A stretch of DNA of 35,292 nt. Origin: Candidatus Bathyarchaeota archaeon. GTDB taxonomy: Archaea; Thermoproteota; Bathyarchaeia; 40CM-2-53-6; RBG-13-38-9. Shown here one piece after another: positions 22,549-31,220 of the stretch. Each line of letters begins with the position of its first letter. Positions within the stretch are counted from its first letter, which is position 1. The stretch spans positions 1-35,292 of the forward strand of contig SMYQ01000006.1 of assembly GCA_007050885.1 (NCBI GenBank). Reading direction: 5' to 3'. Below the pieces are notes generated by a model that made no database searches, was not told where the DNA came from, and saw only the letters and a list, made by a program, of their open reading frames with translations. Made by a program: the position numbers and the translations under genes.

Positions 22549-24432
22549 TTGAATCGAATGATCTTAGTTGCGCTTTTTTCAGTTCTGGCATTACTGCCGA
22601 TAGATTTTACATTAGCGCAGCAGAGGCTTGATTCAATGGAGATAGTTGATCTGTTCGCTCATACAGATTATACCATGGGCGTTAAAGGTGGAAGGATATT
22701 AAGTACTGCTCCGCCTTATGGGGAAAGCCGTTCTGCTCTTCTTGATAGAGAGATTAATTTTACATTGTATCCAACATTAACTAGGGACATAAAGATTGAG
22801 GGATCTGTAAACTATAGAATCCATTTACGTTCGCCCGTGAAAAGAACTGTTAATCTAAATATTTCATTGTACGAAATAGGAACTGAAACTGAAGTTAAAC
22901 AGGTCTCCAGTGCTCTGATTGCATTACCAGTTGAAGACAAGATTAGTAAATACATAGTTGGAATCCCTATAAGTCACACATTTCAAAACGAATCTACAAT
23001 TCTGTTCTCCATCAAACCAGATCCAGATATCCAATCACTGACATTGCTTTGGGATGGTGAACAGACTGCCACATCAGTATCTTTGCCAATACCGTTGGAA
23101 GAAACTTTCAATATTTTTAATTTAGAAATTTTTGACTCTAAAGACATACCACTGGATGGAGCGAATGTTACTATACTTGTTGATGATAGACGTATTTGGA
23201 CAGGCAGAAGTGACTCCAGAGGTCAGATTATAGCGTTAGTTCCAAAATCAGGAGATACAGTTTATGAATTCATTGTAGTTTGGAAGAGCATCATAGTTAA
23301 TAGAACACTTTATCATACTTCAGAAAATCTTGAGATTCAGATTCATTGTACGGTATATAGCCTTGAATTATTGATAAGAGATCTACTTGGTTTCCCAGTT
23401 GAAGAAGCGAAAGTGGTCTTATTAAGAAATGATTCTATTGTTGACCAAGGGAACACAACAATTGAGGGTAGAATAAGCTTTCTCCAACTACCTAGATCTC
23501 AGTATAAAGTTCATATTAGTAGAGAACTTTTGATTCTTTTTGTTCCAATTTCTGTTTTAAATGATTTTGATATTCAGTTGTCCTCTGATGCGAGCAGAGA
23601 GATGGTGTTGCGTATTGTCAAACCTTGGATGATAAACTCCGTATTGGGGATACTAGTTATTCTAACATCATTATTAGTGACTTTGAATCTTTTTAGAAAA
23701 AGGAAAAAAGGATTCCGCGAGTATGATTTTGAATATTTCTATAAAATGGCTGGTGGCGATATTCCGTCATCCTCATCAGTTATGATATCGGGATTACCTG
23801 GATCAGGTAAAACAGTTTTACTTACACATTTTCTAATTAAGAGTCTAAGAACTGGAAAACCGTGTATTTTTATCGCTAATTTAGATTTTCCATCTAATTT
23901 ACGAGAATATTTAAAAGGTTTTGAACCTGATCTAGAAAAATATGAAAAATCTTCAAAATTAATCTTTATAGATTGCTATTCAGCTTCCGGCGGAAAGGAG
24001 TCTTCTGAAAAACATAAGACATCATCAATGGGGGACCTTACTGGACTCGGTGTACAACTTTCTTCTTGTCTTGAAGAGTTAGGTCAAGACACTGATGTTT
24101 TTTTAGATTCATTAACTCCGTTATTTACAATGCTTAGAGATGAGTATATCGCCAATTTTATTCATTCAGTCGGTGCTAAAACCAAAGGTGTTAATGGAAG
24201 ATTTTTCTACACCACAGGATCAGCAGTCGGAAGAAAAGGTCTTAATGCTATAGAGGCCGTCTGCGACAGTGTGATTGAGTTATCTTCTACCGATGAAGCT
24301 GGCAAATATCAGAGAAAATTACGTATTAAGAAAATGAGAAGGAAACATTTTGAAAGATGGATCGACTTCAGAGTTGATGGTGAAAAAGGCATCATCTTTA
24401 GAACAAGAAACTCACATAAGTCCAAACTATAA
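22549..24432 (+). CDS. Transmembrane KaiC/RecA-like ATPase with extracellular Ig-like domains
   Basis: This 627-aa protein has an unusual layout. A signal peptide (1-23) is followed by ~335 residues of beta-rich extracellular sequence. Two segments (about 191-265 and 268-348) look like carboxypeptidase-regulatory or Ig-like domains with N-x-S/T sites. One transmembrane helix is at 362-382 with the basic stop-transfer segment RKRKKGFR. The cytoplasmic part (~395-625) is a RecA-superfamily ATPase of KaiC/RAD55 style: Walker A GLPGSGKT at 415-422 and Walker B DVFLDS with Asp520. Where KaiC has a catalytic Glu pair, this protein has LDFP (Leu-Asp), so hydrolysis may be weak. TTG 22549 has AAGG about 10 nt upstream; Met4 is an alternative. 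Its end is 4 bp from a convergent KaiC-like gene. Confidence 0.75.
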   Translation: MNRMILVALFSVLALLPIDFTLAQQRLDSMEIVDLFAHTDYTMGVKGGRILSTAPPYGESRSALLDREINFTLYPTLTRDIKIEGSVNYRIHLRSPVKRTVNLNISLYEIGTETEVKQVSSALIALPVEDKISKYIVGIPISHTFQNESTILFSIKPDPDIQSLTLLWDGEQTATSVSLPIPLEETFNIFNLEIFDSKDIPLDGANVTILVDDRRIWTGRSDSRGQIIALVPKSGDTVYEFIVVWKSIIVNRTLYHTSENLEIQIHCTVYSLELLIRDLLGFPVEEAKVVLLRNDSIVDQGNTTIEGRISFLQLPRSQYKVHISRELLILFVPISVLNDFDIQLSSDASREMVLRIVKPWMINSVLGILVILTSLLVTLNLFRKRKKGFREYDFEYFYKMAGGDIPSSSSVMISGLPGSGKTVLLTHFLIKSLRTGKPCIFIANLDFPSNLREYLKGFEPDLEKYEKSSKLIFIDCYSASGGKESSEKHKTSSMGDLTGLGVQLSSCLEELGQDTDVFLDSLTPLFTMLRDEYIANFIHSVGAKTKGVNGRFFYTTGSAVGRKGLNAIEAVCDSVIELSSTDEAGKYQRKLRIKKMRRKHFERWIDFRVDGEKGIIFRTRNSHKSKL

Positions 24433-24436
24433 CGAA

Positions 24437-25198
24437 CTAGCTCTGCTGACCTTCAAATACACGATCTTTAGGAAAGACCTCTATTCCCTTTGACGTTATT
24501 TGGTAAGGCCTTAGTTGAGCATCGTGCGGTATTCCCCGCATTTTCTCCACCTGAATAGCACGAACAACTGTTCCTGCGTGAACCATTGTATGCATAAGGA
24601 TCACTCCTTGGGAGAGAAATTCTTCCAACTGAAATGATCGATTAAGCATACCAGTTCTCAATTCAGTACTTACAAGCGATGTGCAACCTGAATTTATCAA
24701 AGAATCAAAGAAAGTCAACAATGCTCTTCTCTTCTTGAATGTCGCATCATATCGAAGCATAATAGAAGTTACAGGATCAACCGCAATTCTCTGTATACCT
24801 TCCTCTTTTACAATTTTCGTAATAGTCTCAACTAGAAATCTAACCGTCATTTTGGGCTCTGAAGAGTTATCGAATTTCGAAGAAACTAGAACATTACTCC
24901 TTCTAATACCTCCTTGCCTCAGCATTGTAGCATCTAAAAAGAGAATCTTACCATTTTTTTCAAGTTCCTCAATATCCCATCCAAATGAAGCCAAGTTATT
25001 TTTGACTTGTTCAGGAGTTTCATCCATTGCTACATATAATCCACGTTCATCAGCTTTTGCGCCTCTTGTTAAAAACTGCATTTGTAGAATTGTTTTCCCT
25101 GCGCCTGGACTGCCTACCACAAGAATACATTTTCCTTTGGGTAGACCTCCTCCAAGCAATTCATCTAAACCTTTTACCCCAGTCGAAATGAGCTGCAT
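24437..25198 (-). CDS. Single-domain KaiC-like ATPase
   Basis: This 253-aa soluble RecA-superfamily ATPase resembles one KaiC domain. It starts with STGVKGLDELLGGGLPKG, the family opening. Walker A GSPGAGKT is at 29-36 (Lys35). The Asp59-Glu60 pair in VAMDETPEQV sits where KaiC has its catalytic Glu pair. Walker B IAVDPVTS has Asp141, and the C-terminal VEKMRGIPHD then PYQITSKGIEVF is diagnostic of KaiC-like proteins. In archaea such proteins are thought to act as oligomeric signalling switches, and the relative FlaH/ArlH serves the archaellum motor. It is convergent with the transmembrane KaiC-like gene 4 bp away. A minus-strand box CTTTATG-like near 25222-25231 lies ~28 bp before the ATG, suggesting a leaderless transcript. 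Confidence 0.9.
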   Translation of the reverse strand: MQLISTGVKGLDELLGGGLPKGKCILVVGSPGAGKTILQMQFLTRGAKADERGLYVAMDETPEQVKNNLASFGWDIEELEKNGKILFLDATMLRQGGIRRSNVLVSSKFDNSSEPKMTVRFLVETITKIVKEEGIQRIAVDPVTSIMLRYDATFKKRRALLTFFDSLINSGCTSLVSTELRTGMLNRSFQLEEFLSQGVILMHTMVHAGTVVRAIQVEKMRGIPHDAQLRPYQITSKGIEVFPKDRVFEGQQS

Positions 25199-25505
25199 TT
25201 TCTATCTTAACCGCCACAATACTTTATGAAAACTCAATTTAATATTTGCACGAAACATGGATATATGGTTTAAAGCTCAATTTTACAGATAATCGTAAAC
25301 TTTCTATCTTAAATTCCATGCAATTGCGTCCTATATTTGGATATTTGGTAATCTTGGAGTGTCCAATATTCGAAAATCACATAATCTAGATCATAGATGT
25401 TTATGAAATTGTATTAGCGACTCTAACCGTTTGCTGTGAAGGATTTAAACCATTAAACCATTTTTGAGAAATCAATGTATGCTGTATTGATACATAAACA
25501 GCAAA

Positions 25506-25517
25506 CCATGCGCATGG
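25506..25517. repeat. 12-bp perfect palindrome CCATGCGCATGG
   Basis: The 12 bases are their own reverse complement and GC-rich in an AT-rich gap. The palindrome ends 46 bp before the ATG of the 801-aa surface protein. It could be a repressor or activator site; there is no direct evidence for binding. Confidence 0.5.
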
Positions 25518-25534
25518 ATGATCCGATATAGGGT

Positions 25535-25548
25535 ATAGCGTGCGCTAT
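25535..25548. repeat. Inverted repeat ATAGCG-TG-CGCTAT
   Basis: Two 6-bp arms are separated by TG, and the second arm ends two bases before the GGAGA ribosome-binding site. It is 17 bp from the palindrome at 25506-25517. It may act as an operator near the transcript start or as a hairpin in the 5' leader that affects access to the ribosome-binding site. Confidence 0.5.
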
Positions 25549-25563
25549 TTGGAGAAATAAATT

Positions 25564-27969
25564 ATGTTCAAAAATTACTGTAAAAAAAGAAATTTCAATG
25601 CGATATCAATACTCATTATTTTGATACTAGTCTTACAAACATCTTCCATTACCGTGGAACATGCACTATGCTCAGATGAAAACGATCTCATCTCATCTTC
25701 TTCGAACCTATTGACAGATGAAATAGAGATTCCAAAATTTGAAATTGCTGGCGAGAATTATTTAGGAGATAAAATATCAATCTCGGAAAAAGGCGGGGTG
25801 CTTGAGATCTATGGTACAGAATTCTTTTTCTATCCATGGAAACATATCTCCTGGACAGAAAATAATGTGGACGTCATCTTTGTAGCTAATGTTACAGAAT
25901 CTGATTTTCGTATAGGATTTTTATTTTTAACAAATGGTTCGTCGAGTTTTGATGTAAAAATCTTTGAATATACATCAGCAACCTATCAGAAGATGACATT
26001 CCAAGGAAAAACCTTTATCACAAAAGACTTTGTCAAACCAAAAAAAACATTTGATAATGAAATATCAATCATTCCTTCTGGGAAGATTGATAATCGACTT
26101 TTTGCCACAGGCCCCAATTTATTCATCGTGAGCCATGAGGGAAAATTAAATCTTGACTCTTCAATTATGGAACTCTATGTCGTCCACAATACAATAAATC
26201 CTACTTCAGGGTGGAATGAACTCTGGACATTAGGCGTAACTGAATCTGAAGATTATTATTTCAACATTTTTTATATGAATATTGAAAATAAGAGTGACAT
26301 AATTTTTGGTCACTCTCTTTGTCTAAACGATTATAGAGTCCTTGAACAAAAAGAACTGGATTCGACATGGTTTATGAAAGATGAAGGTTATCAACTATCC
26401 ATAATGGCACCTCTTGAGATCAAAACTATTTCGGTAGATGGTTTTCATTTTAAAAAAATAGATGATTCAAAATTCCATAACATATTGAGTGAAGGATCCC
26501 ATACAATATTAATAGAGAATGGAACTTCTCAAGTTGATGGTGTACGTTTTGGATTTAGTAAATGGTCCGACAACGTTGAGAATAACCCTCGAACAATAAT
26601 CCTTGATTCTAATGTTACACTTTCAGCGGAATACTCAAGAGAGTTTTTACTCACAGTTAACTCATTGAACCCAGATGTAGATGTAAGTGGCTGGTATGAG
26701 GAAGGAGAAGAAGTTCAACTACCCATGTTTATTGATCATGAGGAGGGAGACATTAAATTTATTCTTAAAAGCTGGTCTGGAGACATAAACGTAAGTGAAA
26801 ATTCTACTTTTGTATTAATGGATACTCCGAAAGAAGTTTATGCAAACTGGAAAAAACTATACAAGGTTATTGTTTCTAGCGAAGGTCTACCAGCAAACTC
26901 ATCTTTGATTTATAAAATCAAAGAAGGTGAGATCTCTGTAAGATCTAATGAAACAACTTATGATTGGGTTGAAGAAAATTCTCTTATTCAAATAAACGCG
27001 AGTATACAATCCACTTCATCTTCAGAAGAATTCTTTTTAGATCATTGGAAGAGTGTTGAAATTCCCGATATAATATGGCCAGTTCAAATACATCAACCAG
27101 AACAATTTACGGCAGTCTTTACAAATCAGAAACGCGACTCCAAACTGTCTTGTGATGTATCCAATGCGTATCTCATGACTACTGGTCAACTAATAATTAA
27201 AGGCAAGTTGGACCCACCTAGAGAAACAAAAGTGATCATAGAATATCGAGTTAGTGGTCAAAAGTGGAATACGATAGAGGAAGTTGAAACAGACATTTTG
27301 GGTAATTACGAGTATTATTGGTATCCTAATGTTACAGGAATAATACAAATAAAATCTGCTTGGCCAGGAGATTTAATGCATAATCCTACTGTAAGCCAAA
27401 CCGAAAGTATGGCTATTAGCCAGAGCATGTTGAAATTCAAAAAACTCGCAAATACATTCAACAGTTCGACATCTTTAGTATATGATGAATTAAATGGCCC
27501 ACAAAATATTGAAAGAGAATTGGGATTGCCGTTTACATTTGGTATGAACATAGTAGACACATTATATGTTGAACTATCCACAATTAGACCATTTGGTTCA
27601 ATTGCCGCTATAGTCGTAGGATCGGCAATCATTGGATTCTTTTACATTTTTCCTTGGGCGATTTTAATATCAGTGATAGCAATCATTGCAAGAAAAAGAT
27701 CGATAAATAAGAAATTACTTCTTCCACTATTCGTTGTTTGGATCATCAGCTTCGCATATCTCATTTTACATGAGTTGAATGTGGTATTGTTCATCGAACA
27801 TTCAAGATATTTACTTACGATATTAACTGCAACATTAGCGTCTGTAACTGGACTTTTAATAGCTTTCCTACCATCGTTTAAGATCACAAATCGACTTGCG
27901 AAAAGATGGCAACCTAACGAAAAACAGTCAATTAAATATTCTAGTCATCAAAAATTTCGCTCAATATGA
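25564..27969 (+). CDS. Large secreted surface protein with repeat domains and C-terminal TM helices
   Basis: This 801-aa protein has a signal peptide (~12-36), a long extracellular part and three to four membrane helices near the C-terminus (about 680-705, 715-737 and 748-772). The middle (about 300-530) contains two or three beta repeats of the divergent InlB-B type, seen as FGFSKWSDNVENNPRTI and FILKSWSGDINVSEN, each followed by a Val/Ala-x-Trp or Tyr strand. Around 540-620 an Ig-like domain follows (VIIEYRVSGQKWNTIEEV). Many N-x-S/T sequons make it a likely glycosylation target. No enzyme motif is seen. ATG 25564 has GGAGA eight nt upstream. It is probably an adhesin-like or envelope protein served by the glycosyltransferases nearby. 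Confidence 0.7.
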   Translation: MFKNYCKKRNFNAISILIILILVLQTSSITVEHALCSDENDLISSSSNLLTDEIEIPKFEIAGENYLGDKISISEKGGVLEIYGTEFFFYPWKHISWTENNVDVIFVANVTESDFRIGFLFLTNGSSSFDVKIFEYTSATYQKMTFQGKTFITKDFVKPKKTFDNEISIIPSGKIDNRLFATGPNLFIVSHEGKLNLDSSIMELYVVHNTINPTSGWNELWTLGVTESEDYYFNIFYMNIENKSDIIFGHSLCLNDYRVLEQKELDSTWFMKDEGYQLSIMAPLEIKTISVDGFHFKKIDDSKFHNILSEGSHTILIENGTSQVDGVRFGFSKWSDNVENNPRTIILDSNVTLSAEYSREFLLTVNSLNPDVDVSGWYEEGEEVQLPMFIDHEEGDIKFILKSWSGDINVSENSTFVLMDTPKEVYANWKKLYKVIVSSEGLPANSSLIYKIKEGEISVRSNETTYDWVEENSLIQINASIQSTSSSEEFFLDHWKSVEIPDIIWPVQIHQPEQFTAVFTNQKRDSKLSCDVSNAYLMTTGQLIIKGKLDPPRETKVIIEYRVSGQKWNTIEEVETDILGNYEYYWYPNVTGIIQIKSAWPGDLMHNPTVSQTESMAISQSMLKFKKLANTFNSSTSLVYDELNGPQNIERELGLPFTFGMNIVDTLYVELSTIRPFGSIAAIVVGSAIIGFFYIFPWAILISVIAIIARKRSINKKLLLPLFVVWIISFAYLILHELNVVLFIEHSRYLLTILTATLASVTGLLIAFLPSFKITNRLAKRWQPNEKQSIKYSSHQKFRSI

Positions 27970-28094
27970 ATTTTTTAAAAAAAAGAACTGTTATTGGCGT
28001 GCGGTAATGGGATTTTGCAACGGATAAATCAATTCAGATTTATAAGCCCAGTACGGTATTCAGTCCACTAGGAGCCCATTTGCGCTGATACGAA

Positions 28095-31000
28095 TTGAAA
28101 CAACGAAAATCAATACTAGCTTTAACAATACTTTTGGTATGCATAGGATCGATTAGCTCTATTGAAAATATAGAGTCGCAAGAAAATGGCTTACAAATAA
28201 AACGTGCATTGCACATTTTTGCTCCTGACGAATCAGAATATGGATATATAAACAAGAATATTCCTGAGGCTACAATCAACGATAGTCGGGTAGAGTTTCA
28301 CGCTTCAGTCAATATTCTAAAAGTCGAGTCCAAATCTCCTGGAATTGTTCTTCAGATAGATGCTCGCGGAACTAGTCATTCTGAAGAAAGTGATTATGGT
28401 GCGATATCTTCAAAAGATGAGCTTAGGTATGCATTCAGACTAGCAACCGATGGAAGTGTGATTTTCTATTATCCATTTATGGATTCCTCGGCTGCTGTAA
28501 CTGTAAAAGATGGATGGAAGTTAGGAGAATGGACCCATCTTTCAATAGTAGTTGATACAGATTCAGCTAAATTTTATATTAATGGGGCATTGGTCGACGA
28601 AAGTGATAGTGAACTATCACCGAAACCTGGTGGTTTTTATGTTTCGAAAATTGGCATGGGTAAGACAGATAGATTAAGAAGAGGTATGGATGTTTTCATC
28701 ACAAGAGTTTTGCTTGTTAAAGATGGATCAAACATATTCTCAGAGAACTTTGATGATAACCTTGGATCTTATGAAATCGAAAAGTCAGCAAATGCAATAG
28801 TTCGAGTGATCGATCTAGTTCGATTTACAAGCATTGAAGTATTTTCATCTCTGAAATCAATACCTTCAGGCGATTCTTTTCTTCTAAGAGCTAGACTTTT
28901 GGATTCTTCTCTAAACGGAATTTCTAATAAGACAATTATTTTTGAGTACCAATTTAATGACATATGGGTAAAAATTGGCGAATCACAAACAGACTATAAC
29001 GGTACATCCGAATTCAATTGGAAGGTCCCTAATGATCTTCAAGAGCATATTTCTATAAGAGCCATTTTCCAAGGTGATACGGAATTTGCTGAATCCCTGA
29101 GCAAAAATCTAATTCTTCAGGTTACTCTAGCATCTGGTCCAAAGATTGAGACTTTCATTATTATCTTTTCGATCTTTACTCTAGGGTTAGTAGGCATAGC
29201 CTATCTGTCTTACAGATTAGGTCGAATCAAGTTTTTGAGTATTTTATTACCGATAGTTTGTTCAATCAGTCTTCTCTTTAGTTTACCCATATTAACTAAT
29301 GCCTTTGAAATTCAAACATATGTTGCTTATGAGCCTACTACAGTTTCATTACAAATATTCGATACACAAATTGATCGAATAATTTGGTTTTTATCTAGTA
29401 GTATTATGACCATCTCCTGGATTGCACTATATACAAGAAAGTTATTAGAAAGAAAAATAATCGCGATCCCAATTATTTCAATGATCTTTTCGATAATTCT
29501 CCTATCATTAGGAATAGATCACGTTGGATCATTTTTTGCTTTTCTTTCACCGATATTAGTAGTCTTTACTCCATTACTAATTCACAATAAACGAGAATTA
29601 CCTAATTCAATAAATTCTTTAATCATGTTTTTCATTTCATTTCTTTCTATAATATTCCTAATCGAGATCGGTTCTGCTCTTGGTTGGGTTTATAACTCGG
29701 TGGATCCGCATGTTCCTTTCGATGGCGATCCTAGATGGATTTTACCTTCACTTGAAGCTAATTTGAATAGAATTCTGCATCCATTTGCCTTGCCTGCTCT
29801 TGTTGTTCTTGTGTTTTCGTGGGCATGGATTCCCATATTAAATAAATTCTGCAGATCATTTATCAAACAGCATATCGAGAACACGATGATAAAAACGGAA
29901 GATTATCTTAACTCACAAAAACAAGAGAACAGAATCTCAAGAGATAATCACTACAAATACTTGAAGTTATTTATCATTCCAGCAATAATTTTGACATCCT
30001 TCTTTATTGTATACTATCCTTATTTCTATACTCCTCGACTTATTGGTGTTGATACACCTTGGTACTACGAAAATCTTCTCACCATCTCAAGCTCGGAGGG
30101 AATAGAACATGTGATATCCGATTATGGCGCGGTGACAAGAATGCCGTATCTACTAATCCTCTATGCCCTAATGACTGTCTTTTCTCTGTCTCCTATGATA
30201 GTTGTTAAAATAGGCCCGGCAATACCTGCCGCTTTAATGGGCATCTCTTCATTCTATCTTACTCAAAGGCTTACACGAAATAATTTCATAGCTACTATCT
30301 CAGCATTTTTAGGATTATTTTCGATTGCTACGACCGTGGGTATTTTTGCTGGTGTTTATGCAAACTGGCTTGCTCTAGGTTTGGTTTTGACATTTTGGAC
30401 GTTATTACTTAAGGTCTGGCAAAATCCTTCACAAAGTCTTATTTTAATTACAGTAATAACGAGTTTCTTGATTTTAATTACTCACCCTTGGACATGGGCC
30501 ATCATTTTAGCAAGTCTTGCAGCATATCTGATGTTTAATCTAATCTTCCACCGTTCAGGCAATAGTGACAGCTCCCAAAAGATCATTGGTAACAAATCTA
30601 CTCTAATTATTCTAGGCATAAATTTCGTATTGTTGGTAATTCTTCTGGCAGTTTTCTCCAGTGGAGAATTCATTCGCCTTTCAACTGAAATACTTGCTGC
30701 CATGAATATAAAGTATCTAACACAATTTTTAGGAGTTATCACATATTCTCTACAGTTTTATGTAGGTGGGTTTTTAGCCAATACAATTATCATAACATTA
30801 TGTATATTAGGCCTTCTTACAATTAATAATCTAAAAAAGCAATTCTATAGATTATTCATCTCTTTGCTGGTAATAGCGTTCATTCCTTTGCTACTCTTGG
30901 ATTCTTGGTGGCAATGGAGATTACTCTATATGATCCCATATAATATACCGGCGACACTTTTCATATTCTATACATTAGAAGCATCTAAGAAATCTGGAAT

Positions 31001-31097
31001 AAGATACGCAGTCATTTCTACGATTTTATTTTCTATGATAATCGTATTATCTTCATTCAACTACACCCTAAGATGTTTGAACTATATACCAGGCTAA
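28095..31097 (+). CDS. LamG-like + Ig-like domains fused to a GT-C-like membrane protein
   Basis: This 1000-aa protein starts with a signal peptide (1-23). Residues ~48-232 resemble a concanavalin/LamG sandwich (LGEWTHLSIVVDTDS then KFYINGALVDE). Residues ~250-345 are an Ig-like domain with the typical end NDLQEHISIRAIF. Helices from ~355 to 610 form a first membrane block. After a soluble loop (~615-640) comes a second block that looks like GT-C: GVDTPWYYE (Asp653) between the first two helices, then about ten helices to the C-terminus. It may glycosylate surface proteins while its own outer domains bind glycan or acceptor. Start TTG 28095 has only a weak ribosome-binding site. It is 125 bp after the large surface protein gene, on the same strand. 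Confidence 0.7.
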   Translation: MKQRKSILALTILLVCIGSISSIENIESQENGLQIKRALHIFAPDESEYGYINKNIPEATINDSRVEFHASVNILKVESKSPGIVLQIDARGTSHSEESDYGAISSKDELRYAFRLATDGSVIFYYPFMDSSAAVTVKDGWKLGEWTHLSIVVDTDSAKFYINGALVDESDSELSPKPGGFYVSKIGMGKTDRLRRGMDVFITRVLLVKDGSNIFSENFDDNLGSYEIEKSANAIVRVIDLVRFTSIEVFSSLKSIPSGDSFLLRARLLDSSLNGISNKTIIFEYQFNDIWVKIGESQTDYNGTSEFNWKVPNDLQEHISIRAIFQGDTEFAESLSKNLILQVTLASGPKIETFIIIFSIFTLGLVGIAYLSYRLGRIKFLSILLPIVCSISLLFSLPILTNAFEIQTYVAYEPTTVSLQIFDTQIDRIIWFLSSSIMTISWIALYTRKLLERKIIAIPIISMIFSIILLSLGIDHVGSFFAFLSPILVVFTPLLIHNKRELPNSINSLIMFFISFLSIIFLIEIGSALGWVYNSVDPHVPFDGDPRWILPSLEANLNRILHPFALPALVVLVFSWAWIPILNKFCRSFIKQHIENTMIKTEDYLNSQKQENRISRDNHYKYLKLFIIPAIILTSFFIVYYPYFYTPRLIGVDTPWYYENLLTISSSEGIEHVISDYGAVTRMPYLLILYALMTVFSLSPMIVVKIGPAIPAALMGISSFYLTQRLTRNNFIATISAFLGLFSIATTVGIFAGVYANWLALGLVLTFWTLLLKVWQNPSQSLILITVITSFLILITHPWTWAIILASLAAYLMFNLIFHRSGNSDSSQKIIGNKSTLIILGINFVLLVILLAVFSSGEFIRLSTEILAAMNIKYLTQFLGVITYSLQFYVGGFLANTIIITLCILGLLTINNLKKQFYRLFISLLVIAFIPLLLLDSWWQWRLLYMIPYNIPATLFIFYTLEASKKSGIRYAVISTILFSMIIVLSSFNYTLRCLNYIPG

Positions 31098-31220
31098 TCC
31101 TATCTTGGATAATTAGAGGATTTTAAGTCAAGGATAGACTAATTAAATTAAATCGTTTAAAAGAAAACAATATCTTTTGAAAGAATACTTGGAATATTAC
31201 TAGAATAAACCTTATGAGAT

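Larger units (their letters stand above)
25199..25563. promoter_or_regulatory. 365-bp divergent intergenic region with repeats and palindromes
   Basis: No gene is found. The left end holds the likely promoter of the KaiC-like gene. The right 120 bp contains an 8-bp tandem repeat TTAAACCA (25445-25460) and two perfect inverted repeats (25506-25517 and 25535-25548). The latter lie just upstream of the GGAGA ribosome-binding site (25551-25555) of the 801-aa surface protein gene. The centre is plain AT-rich sequence. No TATA box clearly stands out for the rightward gene. Confidence 0.45.

Noticed and set aside
24681..25229. 182-codon open frame antisense to the KaiC-like gene
   Set aside because: The opposite strand has all KaiC-family motifs. 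This frame is Ser/Pro-rich with no recognisable domain.
25585..25680. Possible lipoprotein signal (Cys36 after the hydrophobic helix) in the 801-aa protein
   Set aside because: The residue before Cys is Leu and not Gly, Ala or Ser, so it does not fit a lipobox.
31100..31137. Imperfect inverted repeat CTATCTTG ... CAAGGATAG after the LamG/GT-C-like gene
   Set aside because: The stem has a bulge, the loop is about 21 nt and no T-run follows, so I do not call it a terminator.
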